From contig CAIIXF020000009.1 of the NCBI GenBank assembly GCA_903813345.2, positions 29,114,740 through 29,178,739 on the forward strand: a stretch of 64,000 nucleotides of DNA, written 5' to 3'. Origin of the DNA: Owenia fusiformis. Its lineage: Eukaryota; Annelida; Polychaeta; Sabellida; Oweniidae. Of this stretch, positions 23,376 to 34,990 are shown in pieces; positions within the stretch are counted from its first letter, which is position 1; each line of letters starts with the position of its first letter. The position numbers were made by a program, and so were the translations under genes. The notes beneath the pieces were generated by a model. That model was not told where the DNA came from. It ran no database searches and saw nothing but the letters and a program-made list of their open reading frames with translations.

Positions 23376-23659
23376 GCGTAGTATTCATCATCATGTGTTT
23401 TTTGCCGAAAAAGTAAGTTCAAAAGTAAGGTAAGCGAGAAATGAGCTCATCAATGCATGAAAACGGTTCATAGAAATGCATTTGAAAATTTTAGTTCTCA
23501 TAGAAACCAATGGTATAATAATATTCAATATATTCTTATTTTTAACATGGTTAGATTATCAACAATTTCTGAAGTTTAGCAATTAAGAAAAAGGTAAATG
23601 AATGATAAAACATATTTTTAAACTTTACATGGGGACTTTAAAAGCCCTGTCAAACGTTA

Positions 23660-23850
23660 AAACCACTCACATTGTATCCTTACCAAATGTTACCAAAATG
23701 TATATGTAAAACATTTCCTTTGAGTTAAGAAGTACTCGATTGAAAAAGAAACATTACCACTCACATTGTACCCTTACCAAAGGTTACCAAAATGTATATG
23801 TAAACCATTTCCGTTGAGTTAAGAAGTGATCGTGGTTGAAAAAGAAACAT
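23660..23850. repeat. Local ~98-bp tandem duplication
   Basis: CCACTCACATTGTATCCTTA, then CCAAAATGTATATGTAAA, then TTGAGTTAAGAAGT occur twice. The same pair is present in unit 2 at about 44778-44960, so it pre-dates the large duplication. Confidence 0.75.
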
Positions 23851-24309
23851 TTGCTAAAAAGTGCAAAAAAATTTAGTTACGGATTATTGAGACCAATAGT
23901 GCAGAAATATATAACACATAAGAATTAATTCAAGTTAGACCGACAGCTTCGTTTGTTTCTGTGAGCTTGATTAGCGTATTTAAAAAAGATTAATAACAGA
24001 AAAAAATTCAATATATTTGCATCAAAAAGTGCCTTGAAATTAAACATATATGTCTACATGATGAAATAAATGGCTAACTAGTGTTACGCTTACCTCTACG
24101 GTGTTTAAACTGCTTCTTTATTCGGTACATTACACATTCAATACATACAAGTAAATAAAACAAGCAATTTACCAAACCTTTACCCAGTTTATCGAATGCT
24201 TTCGGTAAAATGTATAAACTAGTAGCCCGGACAGAATTGTTCAAAAATTGAGTAAAATTCTGACATACAAAAAAAATATTTAAGGAGCATCTTTTAATTT
24301 ATCGATATA

Positions 24310-25120
24310 ACCCCCCTATCACACCAAACTAGTTCTTACCCGTTCTTGCCAGTCCTACGAAAACGTCGTAAAACGGGCTCAATCTGGCTGTGATCGGGAA
24401 ATATGTCTGAAATAATTAGCTTCTTCGTTCTTAAACAGTCTTCAATACGTCCATCTCGTTCGCAGATCGTTCAGGTCGCACCACGTCGGTGTGCAACGTA
24501 GTAGAACGCCTCCCTTAGTCTAGAAGGTCAACATGACCTGATTACAGAACGGCATGGTCGCCATCGAATTTTGAATGGATTCAAAATTCTAAAATCACAT
24601 TCCCGTCTGAGAACGTTCATTAAGTTCGTAAATAGACCTTAGAAAGTTGCAGCTACGTTCATTCCGTTCGCACACAGTTTAAAACCAGTTTTGGAGAACG
24701 CAGTGGCAACTTGTTTGGTGTGATAGCTATATTTTTGCTAACTCGTTCATAAGCAGTGTTAAATACGTTCTTAATCAGTTTAAACCCGTTTGCAATTAGT
24801 TCTACCTCGTTCTAAACACGTCCTCAGACAGTTCAACTCGTTGTTAAAACGTCCATAGTAGGATTGAAGTACGACGGTTCCGTTCGTAGTACGTCCAGCT
24901 CGTCGTTAGTACGTTTTCACTCGTTCTAATTGTAGAACGTGACGACCACGAGGAGATTTTGAGCATTGTCTAAGTTCTAGAGGACCTACCCGTTCGAGTA
25001 CGTTCGATGAAGTTTGTAAATAGATCCCAAACGGTTCTTAGTAGGTCCAGTCCGTTCGTACACAGTTGAAGCCCACTTTCGAGAACGTAGTGAGAACTAG
25101 TTTGGTGTGATAGTAGGGTT
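24310..25120. mobile_element. MITE inserted in unit 1 only
   Basis: Bounded by inverted repeats CTATCACACCAAACTAGTTC and GAACTAGTTTGGTGTGATAG, extending out to ATAACCCC and GGGTTAT. A third end-like copy (CTTGTTTGGTGTGATAG) sits at about 24708, suggesting a composite or internally duplicated element. The body is full of CGTTC/GAACG words. Unit 2 has the empty site (ATCGATATTATAGGCG), so the insertion post-dates the duplication, or was lost exactly from unit 2. The target duplication is probably TA, but surrounding TA repeats make it ambiguous. Confidence 0.75.
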
Positions 25121-25556
25121 ATAGGCGTTCATAGTATGACTGACACAAATACATACTTAATCTTTTTGCCTTATATGTGTTCAAAATGGCGGCATATTTT
25201 GTGAATTTGAATGTTCAGTTGAAAGTTAATATTTAAGAAATGTCATAGGCCTATTGAGTCGTGTAGACTGCTGCTTTGGTATGAGGTAATGACTGTATTT
25301 ATAACCCTTTGTTTTAAATTGACTTGTATGTATACCAGTACTTAAAAAGGTTTGTACATTGTATGTGCACTATATTGGTAAGGTCGCAGGACTTAACGTT
25401 TTTTGGCCATTCCATTGTTACTCGTAGTGGATTAGCAACCCTAGTTCGTTTAACCTGTGCAACTATAGGGTCATACTGCCACAGTTTGTAATGTCTTTCC
25501 CAGTCACACGCCTCTTAACCCATCCTTGGCATGCATGTGGATTGTTCTTCAGCTTT

Positions 25557-25748
25557 TCAATGGCCTCTGAGATGGCTGTTTTGAGCTCTTGAAAAGATTG
25601 AGGACCTACTCTCATCACACTCCGCACATTGGGGCGCCACCTTTTTACATCCTCTTGAACACAACCCGGAACATTTCAAAAGAGTTGATTTCATATACCC
25701 TTGGAGGGAGTTGACTTTTTGTATTTGATGATTGGTCAGTTGCTGCAT
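25557..25748 (-). pseudogene. Degenerate reading frame inside the long-TIR transposon
   Basis: A 63-codon frame, preserved in unit 2 (45862-46053) with a few changes. Other frames nearby also read protein-like (for example FQELKTAISEAIEKLKNNP), as if a transposase remnant had been frameshifted. I cannot place it in a known transposase family. Confidence 0.3.
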
Positions 25749-27165
25749 TACATCAGGATTGTAACGGTTGCAGCATGGCCCTATAGTCCTATGACAATCT
25801 TTAAATATTAACTTTCAACTGAACATTCAAATTCACAAAATATGCCGCCATTATGACCAAATATGAGGCAAAATGATGAATTATGTATTTGCGTCAGTTA
25901 TACTATGAACGCCTATAATATCAATAAATTAAGAGATATTCCTTAAATATTTTTTTTGTATGTCAGAATTTTACTCCAGTTTTCAAATATGTGATCAGAC
26001 TATGATAATACTGAAATATAAAAAAGTTATTAAAGAAAAAGTGACCATTGAACAATTCTATCCGGGCTACTATGTTATAGAAAAATAAATCATTTGGTAA
26101 GTATAGAAAAACTTATATCGACAGGGTTCAAATAGAAATTCGATATTGCGGATATAATGTGTTACTCTTAAGGAATACCATAACAATTTACGCAAGAAAT
26201 ATATCATTTATAGAATGGTGAATAAAATATGTAATTTAATGCACGTCATAGTATTTAAGAGATTTAATCCATTGGCTCTTTTGAAAACTTGATTTGATGT
26301 AACATACAAATGTTTTTACCGAATAGAAAATTGATTTAGCGAATATAAACATTCCATTTATCGAATATATTTGAATTTAATGAATAAAAAAGCAAATAAA
26401 ATGCCGTATACCTTATCTGTCCTATTGTGTGGAGAATAATTGTTTTTACAGTGAGTGTGTGTTGCTAATTCTAAACTAAGACCATACCTTTTTAGAACAA
26501 CTATTTTGAAAAATGTCTCAAAGTCTCGAATTAAAACAACATTGTAAAATCATGTTTGAAAACTTACTTGGTTCACATTTTTATCATTTATATCAAGTTT
26601 TACTCACCCGTCTCTGACAAATCAGTTGTGAAAGAAATAAGTTATCTGTGCCCTGGCTTAAATAGGAAATCGGGACGCCCCGAACGTCAATTATCTGTGA
26701 GATTTAACTATTATTAGAATGTCATATTTCCGCCTTATGTAACACTAAAAGCAAAATGTATATAAAATGTGATTCTTGTAACCTGTCAAGTATGTGCAAT
26801 GTTCAAAATGCTTATATGTCATTATAAGTGAAATTAATTAGCATATGCGGTAAGGCACATGTGTGCGACAAAAAAACAAAAATGTTGAGTAGTTAAATGT
26901 CAAAAAAGAATGACGTATCATTAACCCATGGACTTCTAGTGATCCGAGTGCATAGGACGTAAATGTATCCAGTTTGACGCTAAAATCATGGATGTTTACC
27001 CGTGATTATGTACCTCCATGCTGAAAACTACGCTACGGTCTCGAGAAATAAGACTTCTGGCAACAATTTTTTCATCATTTTACTCTAAACATCTGTCAAG
27101 TCCTGGCAGGAAGAGGAATGTCCGAAAATTGTTAAATCAATACAAAATTATAATACCTACATGAT

Positions 27166-27564
27166 ATGTATATTAAAGCACGTGTGGCATCCGTTCGGGA
27201 ATGTTGCCGGGACGGTATTCTAAAGAAGAGTCTTCGTTTTGAAAAAGAGGAAATACTTATTATATACAATGACATATTTTTATTCAGAGTCGAACAAATT
27301 GTAAAACAGACACCATTTAGCAAAAAGGGGTTCGTGCCATACATGAGGAATGTCAATGAACAATTTATGATCTCCGAGAATTTTTTCAAATCTCGGCGAT
27401 GGATTCTACGTATCAACTTATCCGTGGAATTAAGCTCGGATGGCGGAGCAGCAATGTTGAGCACACGGATCCCAAAAAAGCAACAGACGGAACACAAGTA
27501 TAAGAAAACGGCACACAAATATCCTACTATGCTGAAACAGCCCCCGATGACCCAGCGATTGTAA
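27166..27564 (+). CDS. Hypothetical ORF, intact in unit 1
   Basis: A 132-codon frame from ATG to TAA, Lys/Arg/Glu-rich with an aromatic middle (YNDIFLFRVEQIV). No domain, signal peptide or membrane segment is recognised. In unit 2 the first 80 or so codons are retained with few changes, then a 10-bp deletion near 49351 shifts the frame and ends it early. The minus strand is also open over most of this interval, which weakens the case for a gene. It lies between the long-TIR transposon and a MITE and could be part of another decayed element. Confidence 0.25.
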   Translation: MYIKARVASVRECCRDGILKKSLRFEKEEILIIYNDIFLFRVEQIVKQTPFSKKGFVPYMRNVNEQFMISENFFKSRRWILRINLSVELSSDGGAAMLSTRIPKKQQTEHKYKKTAHKYPTMLKQPPMTQRL

Positions 27565-27665
27565 TATCAATGCCATCAGAAAACAGATAAACCCTGTCTA
27601 AAATGCGTGGAATGACAAAACAGATTTTCAAGAAGATACCAACTTTATCGCCCGGAAACCGTTAC

Positions 27666-27837
27666 GCCTCAGTCACATTTGATCAACGGCAACCGTACGA
27701 CGGCCGTAGATTTCCAAAATAAGAGAAATATGCAGCATAGAATATAGGGACGAACAATTTAATGTAGATTTTCTATATCGATTTTGTGAAGCTACGATCG
27801 GCGTTACCGCCGCCGTAGAGCAAATGTGACTGAGGCA
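27666..27837. mobile_element. MITE, unit 1 copy
   Basis: 172 bp with inverted ends GCCTCAGTCACATTTGATC and GAGCAAATGTGACTGAGGC. Inner words ACGACGGCCGTAGATTT and CCGCCGTAGAG are also inverted. There is no coding capacity. The unit 2 counterpart is at 49597-49767. Confidence 0.7.
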
Positions 27838-28094
27838 TAAACAATCTACACGGAACAGAGTACAATGTCACAGTATACAAAATCCCAGTGCTCTTAGTGA
27901 TCTGAGAATCATCAGACTGTACTCTAGATAATCAGACAACATGATACCAATTGCACAATCGTTGAAATGTGTATCAAATATGTTGATCAGCTATAAAAGA
28001 AAACTATGTATCACTTGATACTTCTTTTCCAAACAGTGCAAAACAGAAAGTAAGTTTTGTTCCACAGAAATGTTTTTTCTTATTTTCCAATATG

Positions 28095-28262
28095 TATAAG
28101 GGTTATGCACTGGGAGCTTTTGAATATAGGGTATACCCTGAAGGATATATTTATATCTCCCCGAGGGGCCGAAGGGACCAAGGGGAGATATATATTTCCC
28201 GAAGGATATACCCTACTGTATATCCAAAACCGACCGTGCATAACTGGTGTATCTCATACTTG
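28095..28262. repeat. Palindromic dispersed repeat, family member 2 (unit 1)
   Basis: Inverted relative to the copy at 8424-8600. Edges are TATAAGGGTTATGCACTGGG and GTGCATAACTGGTGTATCTC. The hairpin arms include AGGGTATACCCTGAAGG, ATATATTTATATCTCCCC and GGGGAGATATATATTTCCC, around a GGGCCGAAGGGACC loop. Open frames reading across it are artefacts of the palindrome. Confidence 0.65.
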
Positions 28263-29275
28263 AGTGGGACAAGATATGCCTATACTGAAAATCGTATATA
28301 CTCGAAAAATCGTATTGTCCCGGGAAAAATCGTAATACTAAAATTCGTCTTGTCCCGGGAAAAATTGTATTGGGATCGTATTCTCTCAAAAATCGATTTG
28401 GTGAAAAACTATATATCTTGGAAAAGTATTGTAGTCCTAGATCCACACGGGGCACTAGTAGCAGAATGGTCATAGTGCGTCATGTGGTTCAAATTCTATC
28501 ATTTCTATATGTATAGCCTATTTACTTGTAACAGGGCCATAGAAAGTATGGAATAAAAAGGTCATTTCATGGTTGATTTTCAATTTGAATTAATCCACGG
28601 GAAATATACATTGACTTCGGTAAATATTATATTGACACTCGTTCGGTCAATATCATATTTCCATCGGTCAATATCATATTACCCTGGAATAAAATTCGAT
28701 ATTGAAAATCAAGCATGATATAACCTATATTTAATATTTGCAATCAATCAATCGTATATTATATTCATGAAATCAATTTAAAAGTGATATGGATAAATAA
28801 AGATACATACATAAACACAGATTCAGATTTCACATGTGCATTTTGACCACCAAGTTCCCAACAGGAAACTATAAGCACCTGTCATTGAAGAAAATCGGCA
28901 AACGATCCCAATGCTTTGGAGTTATATACTTGTAGAAACAAAGATATGCCCCTTAGAAGGATATTATATTACGTGCTCACACACGATCATGATACAGATT
29001 TCGCTGAACTTGTTAGATCATTTTAATATGGTGAATATGATTTGATAGCACATGATCAATAGTACATGATGATGAAGTTATATTGCATTTGGATTTCCAT
29101 GAAGCAAATTGTTTGAATATCATGATTGATGGTGACGTTAGAGTCAGAGTGGTATAACATACACGCAATCTTTATGATAAATGATGCTGCTGAACTTGTG
29201 CTTTAATAAGCTGAGGAAAATGATCAGATGACGCTGTGATCAGTTGTATGGAAATTTGAATTTTAATCAAACAAT

Positions 29276-29482
29276 TCATTTATATTTTATTGATAGCCTG
29301 GTGAGATCTGTTTTTCGGTTACTTAATTTATTTTGTATCTTCAGAGCCTCATTCTCATGGCAACCTCTAAATAATCCACGATAACTAAATCCTAAATCCT
29401 GACGAGGGGGATTTCGAATCTTGAATACACAAGAAATAAACTTGTCATAGGAAGGACAAGGTGCAATTATTGGCAAATATCC
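29276..29482 (-). CDS. Possible terminal coding exon, unit 2 (hypothetical)
   Basis: Counterpart of 16027-16233 with one residue change. The upstream sequence differs: unit 2 has TTTTGACCATAG before the exon, while unit 1 lacks 18 bp there and reads TTACACCATAG. Both keep an AG acceptor. The function is unknown. Confidence 0.25.
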   Translation of the reverse strand, partial: GYLPIIAPCPSYDKFISCVFKIRNPPRQDLGFSYRGLFRGCHENEALKIQNKLSNRKTDLTRLSIKYK

Positions 29483-31159
29483 CTATGGTCAAAATGAATC
29501 ATTCGTAGGTGTAACATGAAGAATAAAATGTCATATAATACTTTGGAAAATATTAAAGTGCTCGGACACACATAAGCTGAGATAGGGATCATTTCGTTCA
29601 GTAAGGTTATTGAACTACATGGGGCTGTGCACCATTGACTTAACATGAGGATATCAGCAGATCCCAATAGAGGCCATTGGTTTCCATTGATTATCACAGA
29701 AATACCAAAAATACACTATGACCTGAATCGATTGCAAACTTAATAATTTCACAATACGACACAAATGGTTTATCTCATCATATGTGCAAATATGAAGTTT
29801 GCAATCGATTCAGGTCATACTTAAAATTAAAAGATTGTACATTTTTTCATCATTTTTTCCCTACAAAATGGCTATAGAAAAATGCTCCAAAAACAACTTT
29901 TATCAAATATCATTAAAGTTTGTAAAACCAAAGATTATACTATAATTACCAGTATATTTCATTATGTAGTAACATATTTGGATAAGATGCAGGGATGCGT
30001 AGGATGTAAATGGATTTTGACAGACACAAAAATACTTCCTGGTTTGGAATCTATGCCTCTACACTTCATGATTGAATTATGACCCTAATAAGTGGCCTAT
30101 ACATCAATACAGTGCTGTATATAGGTCAACAAGATACTAGTGTGCATATAAATGTAATAATTGAAGCGGAATACTCATTTTGAAAAATCAGATGAATTAT
30201 GGGGAGATCCCAATGGAGTGTGTGTAAGGTCCCTTCACAGCTTGGTATGACATTATTTGAACCAATTGGACATGAGTTTATATGAGATTTCGACTGGGAG
30301 ACATTTTCATTGTTTTCGTTGTACTAGAGATTTTACATTTTGGCATGCCATCTCCTGATACCTTGGTGAACTAAGTCATGTGATCATTTATATCCAATCA
30401 GAATGCATTTCTGCCACATAGTGATAGCATAGTGATCCAAAGCTAAACCAAGGTGTAGGAAGGGTTTATATTATCATATAGAAGGGGTGCACTTTTCTAA
30501 TTGGCCATGGTTGACATGCATGTTTGCAAACTAAGTACTTGCATCAAGAGCTCTGACTGGCATCCTAACAAAATAAATTCATACTACACTGATGCCTGGG
30601 TCACATTTGCTCCGTTTGTTCAATATTGTATTCAATTTTGAACAAAATACTCAATCGGCATGGCGCCGTAGTGAAAATCGGAGCAATCTGCATTACTTGT
30701 ACACAGTGTATACCAATAGCCCATTTTCAGCATAGCAATTTCTAAGAAGGGTTTCCAAAATGCTCCATCATGGAATACATTGACCCTCTCTTCTTACATG
30801 ATAGACACAGACATGTTTCTTGATGCGATGTGTACCAGAATGAAAGCTCTGGCTTCTTCCTAATTTGGCGGGAGGGTGCAAAGTACTTTCTTGATCATTA
30901 AAAATAAATGCCATTGTCACAGAAACTCTGCATTTTATGTAAATCCATTGAATATTTATCTGCATGCTCGAAGTTAAGTAAGTTAAGAAGATCAGATTCT
31001 TTATAACGCTTGATCCAAATCTATTTGATATTCAAAATCTAAGTAAACCTCACTTTTTGAAGAACCAACTATCTATCATATTACTCAGATTGGATTAATC
31101 AATATTCTCATACTCTCTCTAGTTTGTATGAATGAATGACCCTAAACATCATGTGAAAG

Positions 31160-31450
31160 ACTTCTCAGAAAATGTGCTCAATATATTACTCTAAATCATA
31201 CATGTCATAGGAGCTTTGAAATTTTGAAAAGTTGTCTGAAACAAAAATTGTGATCATAAAAAGAGAATGGATTGCTTTCTATAGCAGTTTTCTCATTTTT
31301 CTATTTTTAGGAATGAATTCAAATTTTCAAAAGCTTCTATAATTTCAAATAATATATTTGGCACACTTTCTCAAAAATGCAATAGATTTTGTCTGGTGAC
31401 CTTTCTAAAAGTCCAACTTTTAACTGTTTTTGAGTCACATTTTCTGAGTC
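31160..31450. repeat. Imperfect palindrome related to 37765-38520
   Basis: AGAAAATGTGCTCAATATATTACTCT on the left pairs with ATATATTTGGCACACTTTCTC on the right. The same words and the flanking TTTTGAGTCACATTTTCTGA occur in the larger palindrome at 37765-38520, so this is a diverged and shorter relative. Confidence 0.45.
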
Positions 31451-31751
31451 ACACTCCTCTTTGTATACTTTCTCCAGTATGTATGAATCGAAACTTGGTT
31501 AATTTCCCATGTGCCTAAACCAATATTTTATTTTAATGTTTTATTTACTTTCTGTGTATGTGTGTATAGACTACTATTTATATTTTTCCAGTGTATATAT
31601 GAAACAATAAATTTTAACTGTGTATTGACAAATATTATGTACTTTCTCCAGTGTGTATGAGCAAATATTATGTACTTTCACTAGTTATTTAACCAATACT
31701 CTGTACGTTCATCCACACTGGAGAAAGTACATAGTATTTGTTCATACAAAA

Positions 31752-32026
31752 TGAGAAATTTTACAAGTAAATTTTCTATTAATTACAATACAAACCTATT
31801 CCATGACATATGCTAATACCCCTAATTTGGAAAAATGGGCAAGTCCAAAAACAACAGGATAACCTGAATCCCTCTAGGTCAACTGACCTAACACCCCTTT
31901 ATATGCTATATCTTCATAATTGTACGCAGTAAAACTTAAAAATACTGCGGGGAGGCCGGGTGGGCCTATGGTCATGGAATAGGTTTGTATTGTAATTAAT
32001 AGAAAATTTACTTGTAAAATTTCTCA
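31752..32026. mobile_element. 275-bp MITE with 56-bp perfect TIRs
   Basis: Ends TGAGAAATTTTACAAGTAAA and the exact complement are identical for 56 bp. The interior (about 31794-31920) matches, inverted, the right end of the larger nested element (37145-37300), including TTGGAAAAATGGGCAAGTCC and TAGGTCAACTGACCTAACAC. It is therefore probably an internally deleted derivative of that family, abutting it directly. Confidence 0.7.
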
Positions 32027-32269
32027 ATTACATACAATCCAACCTATTCCATGACATATGCTGAATTAAAAGTAAAGGAGGTGGGACCCCGATTAAGCCC
32101 AAAAGTATAGTAAATATATATACACAAGTACTTATAATAAAAAGTAAAATTCATATTACCAAAAAGTACTCTGATCTCACAAACCATAGTGATCCCTAGT
32201 AGAACAGCCACCATCATCCATTGTAAGGCAGAGGCTGTGACACATCTGTAACACTGTTATTGTCCTATC

Positions 32270-32635
32270 ATAGTGAGCAGTCTTAGCCATCTAAGGGTAA
32301 TGACCAACTCCTATGAATAGAGACTGGTTAACCAAGGATGGGCCGTTTAACCAAACGAGGCAACCTTGCAGTTCTTCAAGGGTCCAGGTCACAAGCTAGT
32401 TGAGTTGAACCCTTCTGCAAAACAGTTCAGCTACACATCTGGGAGACTGTATGTCCTTTCACAGTGAGTATCCTTACCCATCTAAGGGTTGCGAATAACT
32501 CCTATGAATAGAACTGGTTAGCCAAGGATGGGCCGTTTAACCAAACAAGGCAACCTTGTAGTTCTTCAAAGGTCCAGGTCACAAGCTGGTTGAGTTGAAC
32601 CCTTCTGCAAAACAGTTTCGCTTACACAAGAACTG
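32270..32635. repeat. ~191-bp tandem duplication
   Basis: CATCTAAGGG at 32288 and 32479, then ACTCCTATGAATAGA, CCAAGGATGGGCCGTTTAAC and CACAAGCTGGTTGAGTTGAA occur in both copies with a few differences. Confidence 0.85.
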
Positions 32636-34349
32636 GATAGACAAGGAATGGCTGTGTACAAAATAAAGACAAACCAAGTCCACCCAGTGTTACTTCCAAT
32701 CACCAGACTACAGTGCAATACTGAGTTGGTAACAAGTTGCAGAGTACTTAAAGTTGTATAAAGTTCTTGAAGTTGTAGACCCACCTGCAGCTTGGATGAT
32801 ATATACTTGAGATAATCCAAGCCATTGTTGTAGTTCTTGTCAGTGTAGACAAAGGCATCATCCTTTCATCCATTGGAATTCTAGGAAGCTGCCGAAAAAT
32901 CAACTACCATACTTCACAGCACAGGGTCCTAAAGGAACCAGTCTTGCATACAAAGTGAGGTGGTACACACAACATCTTGTCTAGTCTCTGCTCTCAGAGT
33001 TGGATGTTAGTTGACTAAACATCAAGTCTGGACCAGCGATGATCATAAAGCCGTTTCAGCCAACTTGTAGAATGGTTTAACGACATGGAACAATACCACT
33101 ACACATCTGCTAAGTGCTTCTTGTCTTTTGGATCCATAACAAAGTTACATGGAGCAAGACACATCCGTAGACCCAGCCAGTCGAGGTTGGTACAGCCACC
33201 AGATAACTACAGGGATAAGTCAAACCATCTTCTTTGTAGTACCAATTAGTATTCATCATAGAACAGATCAACCATTACTGCTGACCTGGGCAAGAAGAGA
33301 CATCTTCCATCTGGCCAAAAGAAGTTCTTCAATAGACAAACCAGTGCATCTAGACAGTCTATCCATCTGTATAAAACTGTAACACAGCTTCCCTAGTAGA
33401 CACAGTGGCACATCAAGCACAAAGTAGAACAGCATACAGGTCCATACTTATCTATAAAGGATTAGTATGGAGATGAATCTAAAGGTGGTTGGAAACAAGC
33501 TTGCATTTGTTGGTAAACTTGTTAGACATCTTTAAGATGAGGATATCACTGTTATGATTGTCTATAGTGCCAACAGAGCATAACAGAAAGTATTCTACTG
33601 CCATCAAAGCACTGCTAAGTGTTGTTACCACAAAGAGCTTGGCTTGGAATGCAACCTTCAATTGTTGTATTCGGCATTGTAGTTGATAACTATTGGATTG
33701 TGGTTAGAACATCCATCTGTCCAGGTTGTAACAGCAAACATCATAGCTAGTGGTGCATATTGACATACTACTGCAGAAGAATTCAGAAACTCACTGGATC
33801 AACAAAATTCTTGGCCTGGAACCAAAAACTTTCAAATGTTCTTCACAGGCTTGCAAAAGACAGACTAGTGGTATCTTCAATGGATAGTACATCTATCTGT
33901 CTATAGGTGTATAACAGCATTGAACGTAGATACTGCTACAAAAGGAAGCACTACTAGTATAGTATGAGAGTATAGTAGTGCTAGATCCACCAAAATCTGT
34001 GTCCAAAAACGTAACCTTTAATTTCATCCAGGTTTGTAGTTGGCAGCACTGGTTGACAAGAATAGTCAGCTTTTCTCCCGGGTCTGTCTAAAGCTACCAA
34101 GGGCATACATCATGGATGTAGGTGTATTGGAACACTACAGTATGTAGTAAGGTAGTGCTGGATCCACAAAGTTCTTGGCTTGGAGCATAACCTTTGTAGA
34201 TCAAACTTGGCTTGGAGGTGAAACTCTAGTATCAACAGCATATACATCAGGCCCGCAATGGTCATCGAAGTACTACTGCATGTGTCTACCATTGTTGGAT
34301 CCATACAACGCTTGGTCCAAGAACATTACTTTTCAGTAGTCTTAAGCCA

Positions 34350-34990
34350 AACTTGCAGTTGCTCAAGGGAAAAAACTATATCATTAAAACATGATAAGTT
34401 TATCCAATTGGTTAAAACTTCCAGCATTTTACTAGTTAAATAGTAGTATAAGTACTATGAACTAGTAATAATATAAAACCAAATGAAGTCTGGACTGGAG
34501 TGAAACCTTAAAGAAATCCAGGTCCAAAAAGCCCAAGATTAATTCCACAAATAAAGTGACTTGTAGTTTCTCAATGGAAAAAACAATATCATAAAACATG
34601 ATTAGTTTATCCAATTGGTTAAAACTACCAACCTGTTCTAGTTAAATAGTAGTATACATACTATGAACATGAACTAGTAATAAAATAAGACCAAAAGGAG
34701 TCTGGAACTGGAGTGATACCTGAAGGAAATCCAGGCCCAAAGACCACAAAGATGAATCCCACAATAAAAGTGACTCGCAGTTTCTCAGGGGAAAAAACTA
34801 TATGATAAAAAACATGGTCAGTTTATCCAAGTGGTTAAAACTACCAGCCTTTTACTAGTTAAAAAGTAGTATTAGTACTATGAACATGAACTAGTAAAAA
34901 TATAACACCAAATGAAGTCTGGAACTGGAGTGAAACCTTAAAGCAATCCAGGCCCGAAAACCACAAAGGCAACTTTCACAATCAAAGGGA
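34350..34990. repeat. ~210-bp tandem repeat, three copies
   Basis: GGAAAAAACTATATCATTAA-type starts near 34368, 34575 and 34789. Each is followed by AGTTTATCCAATTGGTTAAA, CTAGTTAAATAGTAGTAT and GTCTGGAACTGGAGTGA words. The copies differ by small indels. Confidence 0.8.

Larger units (their letters stand above)
24221..26071. mobile_element. Long-TIR DNA transposon, unit 1 copy (interrupted)
   Basis: Ends are inverted: AGTAGCCCGGACAGAATTGT on the left and its near-complement on the right, flanked by TA. The inverted homology continues inward for roughly 300 bp per arm, through TAAAATTCTGACATAC, ATAGGCGTTCATAGTAT and AATGGCGGCATATTTTGTGA, with an internal gap in the left arm. The interior holds only a fragmentary reading region. 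The TA target site fits Tc1/mariner-like or related elements. A 0.8-kb MITE (24310-25120) interrupts this copy; unit 2 has the uninterrupted form (45337-46349). Confidence 0.7.
15866..29114. repeat. Tandem segmental duplication, unit 1
   Basis: Sequence from GAATATCATGATTGATGG (15866) to GCAAATTGTTT (29114) reappears in direct orientation as unit 2 (29115-51737). The collinear blocks are 15866-17067 with 29115-30325, 17071-23167 with 38951-43949, 23376-26937 with 44484-47258, 26938-28730 with 48898-50662, and 28731-29114 with 51360-51737. Differences are scattered substitutions and indels of about 1-2 %, plus discrete insertions or deletions annotated separately. The unit contains GPCR copy 1, the long minisatellite, a long-TIR transposon and a MITE. 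The unit 1/unit 2 junction is at 29114/29115. Confidence 0.93.

Noticed and set aside
28057-28475. Overlapping frames across the palindromic repeat
   Set aside because: Both strands are open because the sequence is self-complementary; no domain.
32566-32820. 84-codon minus-strand frame in the nested 5.3-kb element
   Set aside because: It overlaps the 191-bp tandem duplication and shows no conserved domain; probably a chance frame.
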